The notes under the pieces were generated by a model, which searched no databases, had not been told where the DNA came from, and worked only from the letters and a program-made list of their open reading frames with translations. 50,596 nt of DNA, taken from positions 1 through 50,596 of the forward strand of contig JAZKEU010000010.1 in NCBI GenBank assembly GCA_040386775.1. Direction: 5' to 3'. The position numbers and the translations under genes were made by a program. Positions 15,283-22,948 of this stretch are shown piece after piece; within the stretch, counting starts at the first letter, position 1; every line of letters begins with the position of its first letter. The stretch comes from Bdellovibrionota bacterium (lineage in GTDB: Bacteria > Bdellovibrionota > Bdellovibrionia > Bdellovibrionales > JAEYZS01).

Positions 15283-16553
15283 GATGTTTCATCGGTGTGG
15301 GTTCAAATTTAGGAGACCGCCAGCATCACCTCGAAAGAGCGGCGCAGTTTCTGAAAATGAAATCACCTGGGTTTTTTAAAGCATCGCCAGTTTATTCTTC
15401 GCCAGCGCTTGTTCCGGAAGGAGCGCCGGAGGCTTGGCGGAGTTCGTTTTTAAATGCGGTCTTTGAAATGGAATGGACTGACTCGCCGATGTCTTTGCTT
15501 GCGCTATTGAAGACCATCGAAAAAGATTTGGGTCGTGAGCCTGCTCCGCAATGGGCTCCCAGAATCATTGATTTGGATATTTTATTTTTTGGCGAAAATA
15601 AAATTCAGGAAGATAAGCTGACCATTCCTCATCCTGGAATTTGCCATCGATCCTTTGTGCTGGATCCATTAAAGCATTTAGCGCCATCCTTAAAACTTCC
15701 TGGTGGTACAGAATCTATTTTAACGAGATCAAGAAAGCTTCCGCAGAGTTCGCCATTGTGGATGGGAATTTTAAATCTCACTCCCGATTCCTTTTCGGAT
15801 GGCGGAGAATATTTGAATCCTTCAGAATGGATTGAAAAAATCAAACTGTTCGAAAAGTCCTTAGTGGGCATGATAGATATCGGAGCTGAATCCACTCGTC
15901 CAGGAGCCAGCGCTATATCTGCCAAAGCAGAGTGGGAAAGATTAAAGCCAACACTCGAATTTTTAAAAGATCGCTATCGAACACGAATCTTGCACCCTAG
16001 AATCAGCATGGATACAAGAAACGCGGAGACCGCCGAGGCGGCGCTAGAACTGGGTGCAGATTGCATCAATGATGTCAGCGGTGCAGCTGATCCCAAAATG
16101 TATGAGTTACTACAGAGCAGTACGTGCGAATATGTTCTGATGCACAGTTTGTCCGTTCCCGCCGACCCCAAGCACACTTTGCCGCCAGAAGCCGATGTGA
16201 TCTCTGAAATTAAGAACTGGGCCTATGAAAAATTAAATGAGCTCTCTCAAAAAAGAATTGCTCTAGATCGAGTAATTTTTGATCCAGGCTTGGGATTCGG
16301 AAAAACCGCGGAACAATCGCAAACCATAGTCAGAAGGATCGACGAATTTTTCGATTTACCGGTGCGTATTTTAGTGGGTCACTCGCGAAAATCATTTATT
16401 CAAAAATGGAGTGATCAGCCTGTCATAGACCGCGATTGGGAGAGCGTGGGAATCTCACTTCAGATGGCCGCGCGGGGAGTGGATATTTTGAGAGTGCACG
16501 ATGCCCATCACCATATCCGCGCGCACGCTGCTTACCTGGAGAGTATGAAATGA
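15279..16553 (+). CDS. folKP: Bifunctional HPPK-dihydropteroate synthase (FolK-FolP fusion)
   Basis: A two-domain folate enzyme of about 424 aa. Residues 1-150 are 6-hydroxymethyl-dihydropterin pyrophosphokinase (MRCFIGVGSNLGDR; NAVFEMEW; APRIIDLDILFF; IPHPGICHRSFVL). From about residue 160 it is dihydropteroate synthase (MGILNLTPDSFSDGG; DIGAESTRPGA; NDVSGAADP; DPGLGFGKT; GHSRKSF), which joins pABA to the pterin. The two activities are consecutive steps, so the fusion channels the intermediate. The start at 15279 overlaps the folB stop by 4 bp, and the end overlaps the following start by 4 bp. FolE and FolA, which the pathway also needs, are not in this window. Confidence 0.93.
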   Translation: MRCFIGVGSNLGDRQHHLERAAQFLKMKSPGFFKASPVYSSPALVPEGAPEAWRSSFLNAVFEMEWTDSPMSLLALLKTIEKDLGREPAPQWAPRIIDLDILFFGENKIQEDKLTIPHPGICHRSFVLDPLKHLAPSLKLPGGTESILTRSRKLPQSSPLWMGILNLTPDSFSDGGEYLNPSEWIEKIKLFEKSLVGMIDIGAESTRPGASAISAKAEWERLKPTLEFLKDRYRTRILHPRISMDTRNAETAEAALELGADCINDVSGAADPKMYELLQSSTCEYVLMHSLSVPADPKHTLPPEADVISEIKNWAYEKLNELSQKRIALDRVIFDPGLGFGKTAEQSQTIVRRIDEFFDLPVRILVGHSRKSFIQKWSDQPVIDRDWESVGISLQMAARGVDILRVHDAHHHIRAHAAYLESMK

Positions 16554-17275
16554 AAAAGCTAAGTGTACAGCCAATCCAAACTTCTATTTTTAGAGAGGGT
16601 GATCTTGCAGAATTTATAATTCAATCTATTCCCAAATCCCTAGTACAAGAAGAAATGGTGTTGGCGATCACTTCAAAAATCGTCAGTGTTGCTGAGAATC
16701 GTTTTATTTCTCGAGATAAAATAAGCAAAGAGGATTTAGTCAAACAAGAAGCCGATGTGTTCCTCGGAGAAATTGGTTACGGTTGTTTTTTGACAATAAA
16801 AGATGGCCTCCTGATTCCTTCTGCGGGGATAGATGAATCCAACTCAGAGCAGGGAGATTATATTTTATATCCAGAAAATCCTTTTCAAAGTGCCGAAAAA
16901 CTTTGGCTCAAACTGCGCGAGCGTTGGCAGATCTCAAAGCTTGGAATTGTGTTGACCGATTCCCACACAACTCCACTACGACGAGGCGTAACCGGAATTG
17001 CTTTATCGTATTGGGGATTCCAACCACTACGAAAGCTCATCGGCACAAAAGATCTTTTCGGACGCGAGCTACAAATGACAAACATGAACCTCGCCGATGG
17101 AATCGCCGCCTCCACCGTCCTGATGATGGGAGAAGGCTCCGAGTCTACACCACTAGCAATTGTCGAAGGTCTCGATCTGGAGTTCTGCGAGGTATCGAGC
17201 CTTGATGAGCTCTCAATACCTTTAGCAGAAGATTTGTATGGACCTATCTTGAGTCCATATATTTCAAAAATCTAA
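16550..17275 (+). CDS. CofE-like gamma-glutamyl ligase, probable folylglutamate synthase (FolC2-like)
   Basis: Resembles coenzyme F420-0:L-glutamate ligase (COG1478). The N-terminal LAITSKIVSVAENRFI matches the lKVVSiAEgr motif. The core LTDSHTTPLRRG, then TGIALSYWGF, DLFGRELQMTNMNLADGIAAS and VLMMGEGSESTP follow the CofE order of D-x(7)-RxG, DxxGRxL..T..ADxxA and the MGxG block. F420 is not expected next to folate genes. In Chlamydia a COG1478 protein beside CADD substitutes for FolC, and the same context here suggests it adds the glutamate tail to dihydropteroate or folate. ATGA overlap with folKP. It is shorter than FolC (241 aa) and unrelated to it. Confidence 0.8.
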   Translation: MKKLSVQPIQTSIFREGDLAEFIIQSIPKSLVQEEMVLAITSKIVSVAENRFISRDKISKEDLVKQEADVFLGEIGYGCFLTIKDGLLIPSAGIDESNSEQGDYILYPENPFQSAEKLWLKLRERWQISKLGIVLTDSHTTPLRRGVTGIALSYWGFQPLRKLIGTKDLFGRELQMTNMNLADGIAASTVLMMGEGSESTPLAIVEGLDLEFCEVSSLDELSIPLAEDLYGPILSPYISKI

Positions 17276-17461
17276 GGAAACTCAAAAATTACAAAAGTCA
17301 TGACCTTGCTCCAAACGGTTTCAAAGAGTAATTAAATCCAATGTATTGGGTCTCCGTCAGTACTAATGCGTAAGGTCGGTCGAATCCTGGTGCGTTTAAT
17401 TTTAGAATTGAATTCGGGCCAGATATGGATTTTCATCTTTGCCATAAGAGGGGGATTTTTT

Positions 17462-19771
17462 ATGTTTAAAAGCGCATTTATTTTTGCAATTCTATTCGTG
17501 ATGGCCGTTATCGGTACTCAAGCAGACGCCGCCACAAAATATTATAGATGGACAAATCAATATGGTTTAAGTGACAGCTTGCAGCCGATTTTGACTCAGT
17601 TGAACCAGACATCGAATTTGAATCTAGTTTACGCTGATTTCAAAAATGCTGAACACCGTGATCTAGCAAAGTATCGTTTCACAACGTTCTTGCAAATGTA
17701 TGAAGGCATTCCCGTTAAAGGTGCCATGATCCGTACATGGGTGGACAACAAAACCGGTTCGCTAATACAAATGGAAGCTCATCTTGAGGCTCCTGCGGAT
17801 AGAGAGCTTAGAACTCTAACTTTAAAAACAAAAAAAGTTGGCGGAACAGTTATTTTAGGAATGAACTTTAAAACGCTAACTAAAAACCTAGATACCATGA
17901 AGTACGTGCGTGAAGTGGTGTTGAAAAATATCGACGACAAGACAATCGGAAAAATCGATACACGCGATCAATGGGATGGAAACGATCTTCAGGCCGTGAT
18001 CCAAGTTACGGGCAAACGTGGCGTGCATACGATCATTGTTTCGCACTTCTCTAAAAAAATCGTATCGAACTCTTACAAACCTTTCCCCAATGCAGATATC
18101 GCGGCGTTGGTTTATCCTATATACGAAGAATCAGAGGGTGATCTAAAGCCTCAAGAAAGAGTTCCAGTTACACTAAAAAATATTTTAAATGTCAGAAAAC
18201 AAGTGAGCAGTGATCCCTATGCAGCTCTTCGCAATCGTAGTTATCTCTACGATTTGCACGATACCAATTTGGCGGAAACGAGTGAGGGTCAAGCGCAAGG
18301 TTATTGGTCATTTGCATGGCTAGTAAGAGCGGGAAAAGCATTATTCGAAGCTCTTCCGTGGGAAGAAAACTCTTATGCCAATAAAGGAATTTATCTTGAA
18401 GGTCGTTATGCTACGATCAGCTTGCATCCTAGTATTGCAAAAGTTCAGGGTTTAAAATTTCCTCTAGCTTATTCTGGTCACATGAATTTTATGGAATCAG
18501 AAACCATGGTGAATGGAAAATCTGTCTGGGGAGTGACGCCAGGATCTGCATATCGTGGACAGTTGTTGTCGGATTCTTCAAGCGCCCTTCTCCGTCCGGC
18601 GACTCGTTTGAAAGATCATAACTTTGTTCAATACATCAATGAAGGATTTGATGAGATTCAAGTTTACTATGCAGTAGACCGTTTGATGGAATCACTTCAC
18701 AGTATGGGATTCACGGATCCGGAGCTTTCAACTCGTCCGTTCCATGCCATGCTGTACGACACAGACATCAGTATGAAGGACAATGCGTACTACTGGAACG
18801 ACACTATCAACTTTACGACTTACTCTCCGGACGCACAAAACTACGCGCGTGATAACTCTACGATCTGGCATGAACTTGGTCATGGAGTCATGGATCGTCT
18901 CATGGGTGAAATGATCACCTTGGCAGACACCGGTGGCTTGAGCGAAGGTATGGCCGATTTCGTGGCAAAACTTGTAGTGGAAGACGTTACGGACAATCAA
19001 CCCTTCGAAGGTGAAGATAAATTCAGAATCATCAACCAAATTGGTTTTAGCTTAACAAATGAAGTTCATGATGATGGTGAAGCCTACGGTGGATCGATGA
19101 GAGACATCATGGAAGCAGCGGTCGCTAAGGATGCGCAAAATGGTTTAAAGAAAATGACGGACCTTACGTTGGATGCGATGAGACTCACGCGCAATCATCC
19201 AGGTTTAACTGCGAACGATTGGTTTGAGCATATGGTGTTTGCAGACAGTCTTGGCTCTCCAGGCATTCGTGCTCCGGGGGAGATGAGAGAGCTGATCTTG
19301 AGCTCAATTGCTCTCCGTAATTTCAACTTGGATAATTCTCCTACGGCAGATTTCAAAATCGTAGTGGATGGAAAAGATGTGCTGACAGGTGAAAGTTTTG
19401 GTTCTCGTCCAAAGCCTTACTTTGTCGAATTGAAAGCAGATCAAACTTCTGAGCATCAATTGGATATGAGTTTACACAGTACCGCCAACTACAAATTCAA
19501 GTATCCATTGAAAGTGGAAGTGAGCTTCAACAATGGACCTTTGCAAGGTGCAGTAAGATGGTTGGATGAAGCGGCGGGTGTAAAGACTTTCACGCTCAAT
19601 AGCGAAGCTGAAAAGGTGAGCTTAAAAGTGGGAGCCACTGGCGCATGTGATTTTGTTAATCGTGATGATGGAAGTTGTTCAGACTTCTTGTACATTTTGG
19701 TAACAAACGCAGGTGAGACGAAGCCTTCCGCGAAGAAGCGTTTTTATATGCGTGTGAAGCCACTATTATAA
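17462..19771 (+). CDS. Secreted thermolysin-like (M4/M36-type) metalloprotease
   Basis: A 769-aa protein. The ATG at 17462 follows GAGGGGG and opens a signal peptide (MFKSAFIFAILFVMAVIGTQADA); the longer frame to 17366 is rejected. After the signal comes an FTP/PepSY-type propeptide (FLQMYEGIPVKGAMIRTWVD) that probably inhibits and folds the enzyme. The zinc site is HELGH at residues 470-474 with the third ligand Glu495 in GGLSEGMADF, a gluzincin pattern closest to fungalysin/thermolysin proteases. The C-terminal about 180 residues are beta-rich with a Cys pair (ATGACDF, DGSCSD). It is likely exported to degrade external (perhaps prey) protein. It is preceded by about 186 bp without a gene. 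Confidence 0.87.
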   Translation: MFKSAFIFAILFVMAVIGTQADAATKYYRWTNQYGLSDSLQPILTQLNQTSNLNLVYADFKNAEHRDLAKYRFTTFLQMYEGIPVKGAMIRTWVDNKTGSLIQMEAHLEAPADRELRTLTLKTKKVGGTVILGMNFKTLTKNLDTMKYVREVVLKNIDDKTIGKIDTRDQWDGNDLQAVIQVTGKRGVHTIIVSHFSKKIVSNSYKPFPNADIAALVYPIYEESEGDLKPQERVPVTLKNILNVRKQVSSDPYAALRNRSYLYDLHDTNLAETSEGQAQGYWSFAWLVRAGKALFEALPWEENSYANKGIYLEGRYATISLHPSIAKVQGLKFPLAYSGHMNFMESETMVNGKSVWGVTPGSAYRGQLLSDSSSALLRPATRLKDHNFVQYINEGFDEIQVYYAVDRLMESLHSMGFTDPELSTRPFHAMLYDTDISMKDNAYYWNDTINFTTYSPDAQNYARDNSTIWHELGHGVMDRLMGEMITLADTGGLSEGMADFVAKLVVEDVTDNQPFEGEDKFRIINQIGFSLTNEVHDDGEAYGGSMRDIMEAAVAKDAQNGLKKMTDLTLDAMRLTRNHPGLTANDWFEHMVFADSLGSPGIRAPGEMRELILSSIALRNFNLDNSPTADFKIVVDGKDVLTGESFGSRPKPYFVELKADQTSEHQLDMSLHSTANYKFKYPLKVEVSFNNGPLQGAVRWLDEAAGVKTFTLNSEAEKVSLKVGATGACDFVNRDDGSCSDFLYILVTNAGETKPSAKKRFYMRVKPLL

Positions 19772-19814
19772 TCTAAAAGTGATTGAGGGGCTGATGCCTT
19801 TGGCTCCTTAATTT

Positions 19815-20585
19815 TCATTTCGAATTTTTCATTTCAAATTTTTCAGTGTTTTTCAATTCGAATTTAGATTCTTCAAAAATGTAGTTTTTAATTATAAATT
19901 CCGGAAAATTGATTTCAATCAAGTTTACGCTGTTGGCTTCTTTGCGTGTGCGGTTGGAGGTGGCAGTGCCGGCATTCACGAGCAGAGGAAATTTTTTGTT
20001 TTCGAGATCAATAAATTCGACGGAGCTTTGATGATCGTGTCCGCTCAAGATCATGTGCGGATTTAAGGTCAACGCACGGTCTTGAAGTTTTTTAATATTA
20101 AGGTTGTTGGTCTTTTTAAAAACAGGATGATGGCAAGCAATGATTCTGATAGATTGAGGAGCATCTTTGGTGAAGATCTCTTCCAGTACCAGGATTTCCT
20201 TTTTAGAAATTTTCCCTTCTTTGATGCTGTAGATATTGTTGGTGGTTATGCCGGCGATGATCATGTCATCGTCCTTGTAGATCGAGGGAGAAAAAGGTTT
20301 AATATATTTATTGTATTTTTTGAAAGGTGAGAAGAATCTTTGAAGGATATTGTAAAGAGGAACGTCATGATTTCCAGGGACGGATAGCACTGGAGCCTCG
20401 ACTTTTTTTAAAAAGTCTAGGGCCGCTAAAAATTGATGGGACCTGGCCCTCTGAGTGAGATCGCCAGTCACAACCACGCAGTTCACTTTTTGTGTATTTA
20501 TCAAAGTAAGTAACGAATTCAATACATTTGAATTGATTTTTCCGAAGTGAAGGTCTGAAATGTGGAGTATAAGTTTGGAGTTCAT
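19815..20585 (-). CDS. Calcineurin-like metallophosphoesterase
   Basis: A cytoplasmic 256-aa phosphoesterase. All metal motifs are in place: SDLHFGK (residues 10-16), VTGDLTQRA, VPGNHDVP, CHHPVF and SGHDHQSS. This order resembles the 3',5'-cyclic-nucleotide or phospholipid-related phosphodiesterases, but the substrate cannot be told. The last 20 residues are a Lys/Glu/Asn repeat-like tail (KFELKNTEKFEMKNSK). The start is secure because the first motif begins at residue 10. Its ATG is only 2 bp from the divergent lipid-kinase ATG, so its promoter must lie inside that gene. No ribosome-binding site is visible. Confidence 0.87.
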   Translation of the reverse strand: MNSKLILHISDLHFGKINSNVLNSLLTLINTQKVNCVVVTGDLTQRARSHQFLAALDFLKKVEAPVLSVPGNHDVPLYNILQRFFSPFKKYNKYIKPFSPSIYKDDDMIIAGITTNNIYSIKEGKISKKEILVLEEIFTKDAPQSIRIIACHHPVFKKTNNLNIKKLQDRALTLNPHMILSGHDHQSSVEFIDLENKKFPLLVNAGTATSNRTRKEANSVNLIEINFPEFIIKNYIFEESKFELKNTEKFEMKNSK

Positions 20586-20587
20586 CT

Positions 20588-21457
20588 ATGAGTCGATTAT
20601 TACTGCTAATCAATCCTTCGTCACGGAGCGGAGCAGATTATTATGAAAAAATACACAAATCCCTGGTCACCAAAGGGTATCGGATCGTTGATACGGAAGA
20701 TGAATTAAAAAACTCATCCTTTTCTGATTTAATAATTAAATACAAAGACCAAATCGACTTTATTGTGGTTGGTGGTGGCGATGGCTCCGTGAATAGCGTT
20801 TTGGAAGAGTTGGTTAAAGTAAAAAAACCACTTCTTGTGATTCCCTTGGGGACTGCGAATAACTTAGCCAGGACTTTAAAGATCCCATCTAATCTCGATG
20901 ACAACCTAAATCTCATTACCAAAAATAATATTCAAAAATTAGATTTAGGCGTAGTGAATGGAAAATATTTTGTGAACGTTGCCGGGATGGGTTTGAGCGC
21001 ACGCGTGAATCAAGCAGCGCAGTCAAATTTAAAAAAGAAACTTGGAGTATTCGCCTTTATCTTTACGGCTTTCACTAAAGCCAAAAGTATGAAGCCTTTT
21101 ACGGTTAAAATTAAGCTTGATGGTAAAACTCATAAGGCTAGATCTTGGCAGGTGAGTGTCTGCAATGGAAAACATTATGGATCAGGTTTAATCATTTCAA
21201 AAGAGGCTACACTAGAGGACGGAAAACTTCACTGCCTATCTACAGAAATAAAAAAGTGGTGGCATGGATTCTTTCTTATTCCTGCGGTGATACGTGGACA
21301 GTATGGTCCCAATCAAGATGCGACGTTGCTTTCAGGAGATCAAATCATCATCGAAACCAAGCGTCCAATGAAGATCGATTTAGACGGGGATATAAAAACA
21401 GAAACGCCAGCTCAATTTCATGTTGAAAGAGGAGTTTTGTCCGTATTGACGCCCTGA
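20588..21457 (+). CDS. YegS/BmrU-family lipid kinase (DAGK catalytic domain)
   Basis: Phosphorylates diacylglycerol or a related lipid. A 289-aa protein with the N-terminal nucleotide-binding domain (LLLINPSSRSG; VVGGGDGSVNSVL; PLGTANNLARTL) and the C-terminal beta-sandwich ending in KIDLDGD, typical of the YegS/DgkB family. TTGGAG lies within the divergent gene, 7 bases before the ATG. Paired head to head with a phosphoesterase gene. With the SEC59-like kinase elsewhere in the window, two unrelated lipid-kinase types are present. A hairpin just past the stop probably ends its transcript. Confidence 0.88.
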   Translation: MSRLLLLINPSSRSGADYYEKIHKSLVTKGYRIVDTEDELKNSSFSDLIIKYKDQIDFIVVGGGDGSVNSVLEELVKVKKPLLVIPLGTANNLARTLKIPSNLDDNLNLITKNNIQKLDLGVVNGKYFVNVAGMGLSARVNQAAQSNLKKKLGVFAFIFTAFTKAKSMKPFTVKIKLDGKTHKARSWQVSVCNGKHYGSGLIISKEATLEDGKLHCLSTEIKKWWHGFFLIPAVIRGQYGPNQDATLLSGDQIIIETKRPMKIDLDGDIKTETPAQFHVERGVLSVLTP

Positions 21458-21476
21458 TGAGAAGCTTTATAGTTCA

Positions 21477-21510
21477 TCAAGAAGCAACGTGTGGGTTGCT
21501 TCTTGATTTT
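21477..21510 (+). terminator. Perfect 12-bp hairpin terminator overlapping the convergent gene
   Basis: TCAAGAAGCAAC and GTTGCTTCTTGA pair perfectly around the loop GTGTGG and are followed by TTTT. It lies 20 bp past the lipid kinase stop. The same bases encode the last residues and stop codon of the convergent HAMP protein, so the hairpin is embedded in coding sequence. Confidence 0.65.
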
Positions 21511-22091
21511 GAGAATTCCATAGAAGGATCGTTGATCTGAGACTCTTTTTCTTCGATAATTTCATTTAAAATTTTTAAAGATTGAGGTTCCTTAAGGAAA
21601 TACTTAAGGCTTTCTAGCTTTTTTATATCAAAAGAATTCTGAGCTCTTAAGGTTTTATATAAATAATTGTAGTTCTGAATCAAATCATGGAATTCATCAT
21701 CTTGTCTTACGTGCAGCGTTCGTTGATACATATGTCCTCTTGTCACCATATCCATATGTTTTCTTAGGGCGATGATCGGACCTACCATTCTAAATGTTAA
21801 ACGAACTCCGAAATAAACGTGGAACACCACAAGAGTCATTAGAGAGAAAATAAAAAATCCCGTAATCCAAGTTTTCTCCTGATCCAGATGGTGAACAATG
21901 TCAGGACTCAGTGAATAGGCAAGATTCAAAAAAATATCATAGTTTTGATTCAAGAAATAATAAGTGGGTCCGCCCACGATGAGTGCGCTAAGGAGTGCTG
22001 AAGTCACAAGATAGCTTGTGTACTTGAGCTGAAAATCCTTATTAATGAGGTAATGGAACCTCTGAGGCGGCCTAAATGTCTTGTTTGCCAT
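21477..22091 (-). CDS. Two-TM HAMP-domain membrane protein without output domain
   Basis: A 204-aa protein with a short basic N-terminus, then FQLKYTSYLVTSALL (TM1), a loop of about 40 residues, and TM2 (WITGFFIFSLMTLVVFHVYF). A HAMP-like module follows (RMVGPIIALRKHMDMV...DDEFHDLIQNYNYLY) and a helical tail. No kinase, methyl-accepting or cyclase domain follows, so any signal must pass to a partner. The layout and several motifs (FQ.KY, the R..GP..A block, the DEF...L segment) match the C-terminal half of the LspA fusion later in this window, so the two modules appear paralogous. A TATAAT-like -10 (minus strand, 22100-22105) lies 8 bases from the ATG, so the mRNA may have almost no leader. 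Confidence 0.78.
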   Translation of the reverse strand: MANKTFRPPQRFHYLINKDFQLKYTSYLVTSALLSALIVGGPTYYFLNQNYDIFLNLAYSLSPDIVHHLDQEKTWITGFFIFSLMTLVVFHVYFGVRLTFRMVGPIIALRKHMDMVTRGHMYQRTLHVRQDDEFHDLIQNYNYLYKTLRAQNSFDIKKLESLKYFLKEPQSLKILNEIIEEKESQINDPSMEFSKSRSNPHVAS

Positions 22092-22110
22092 ATGTTCTAA
22101 TTATAGAGGG

Positions 22111-22139
22111 TTGTATTCTAAAAAGAGTTTTTCTAGAAT
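22111..22139 (+). promoter_or_regulatory. Candidate sigma70 promoter for the coiled-coil lipoprotein
   Basis: TTGTAT and TAGAAT are separated by exactly 17 bp. A dyad ATTCTA...TAGAAT spans most of the spacer and the -10, so a regulator could act here. The divergent HAMP gene has its own -10-like TATAAT nearby on the other strand. Confidence 0.5.
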
Positions 22140-22175
22140 AATTAGGAGATTAACATTCTTAAGTCTGAGGAAAAA

Positions 22176-22946
22176 ATGATCAAACTAGCTGCTATTTTTG
22201 TTCTTACCGTATTGATGACAGGACTCACGTCTTGTTCTAGCACATCTTCTAAAAACACAGAGGAAATCAGCTTAAAAGCTGACCGCAAACTTTTAGATAA
22301 ATATCGCACAGAAATGCCAGAAGATATAAAGGCCGAAAACGATTACATGGCGCTGGTTTTAAAAGACATGAGTGAGGTCAAATCAAAGCCTCAAGATGTT
22401 CGAGACCGTTACTATAAAGAAGTTCGTAGAAAGAGAGATGCCTTCAATAAGCAACACAGACAGATCAGAGAAAAATTCAATCGTGAAGAAAAAAAGAAAA
22501 GAGATGAGTTTTTAGCTGAGGCAAAAAAAGAAAGAACAAGCTTTGCTTCAAAAAAGCATGCTTCCTCGGAGTCTTCTGCATTTTTCTCGGAACAAAACAC
22601 AAAGCGAAATGTATTTTTCCAAGATCAATCGGACGCAAGAAAAGAATTTGAGTCGCAGATGGATCAATCAAGACGTGATTTCAATGACGATATGAACTTA
22701 AAGCAAAAACAATTCGATGATTCCTACCGCGAATACATGAAGAACTTCCAAGAAAAAGAAAAGCAAAAGAAAGAAGAGATGAAGGCAGCTCCATCTGTTG
22801 CGCCAGCATCACCGGCAACTACTTTAGGAACTCCTGCGGTCAATCCAACTACTGCAATAGCTCCAGCTACAGGTGGATATCTTGGTCAAGACAAGGATCT
22901 AGAAGAATTTGATAAGCTAAAGGATTCTAAAAGAGAATCTTTTTAA
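22176..22946 (+). CDS. Charged coiled-coil lipoprotein
   Basis: A 256-aa lipoprotein: signal peptide with lipobox (LTSC at residue 20), then about 170 residues of almost pure K/E/R/D/F-rich helix (KKRDEFLAEAKKER, DQSDARKEFESQMDQSRRDF). The helix suggests a long coiled coil or extended rod in the periplasm. A Pro/Ala/Thr-rich linker of about 45 residues comes before an acidic C-terminus. No family is recognised. GAGG lies before the ATG. It might span or brace the periplasm as Lpp- or TolA-like rods do, but that is inferred from composition. Its last codons form a terminator hairpin. Confidence 0.78.
   Translation: MIKLAAIFVLTVLMTGLTSCSSTSSKNTEEISLKADRKLLDKYRTEMPEDIKAENDYMALVLKDMSEVKSKPQDVRDRYYKEVRRKRDAFNKQHRQIREKFNREEKKKRDEFLAEAKKERTSFASKKHASSESSAFFSEQNTKRNVFFQDQSDARKEFESQMDQSRRDFNDDMNLKQKQFDDSYREYMKNFQEKEKQKKEEMKAAPSVAPASPATTLGTPAVNPTTAIAPATGGYLGQDKDLEEFDKLKDSKRESF
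22920..22944 (+). terminator. Terminator built into the last codons of the lipoprotein gene
   Basis: AAGGATTC and GAATCTTT form an 8-bp stem with one G-T pair around a 7-base loop and run straight into a T tract. The hairpin encodes the end of the protein (KDSKRESF) and ends at the stop codon. It lies 5 bases from the end of the convergent rluB gene. Confidence 0.6.
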
Positions 22947-22948
22947 AA

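Noticed and set aside
17370-17400. Bases ggtcggtcgaatcctggtg that look like a tRNA T-arm
   Set aside because: No matching acceptor stem, D-arm or anticodon arm could be built around it.
19772-19814. Hairpin AGGGGC...GCTCCT between convergent genes
   Set aside because: The stem is only 6 bp with a wobble pair and an 11-base loop; too weak to call a terminator.
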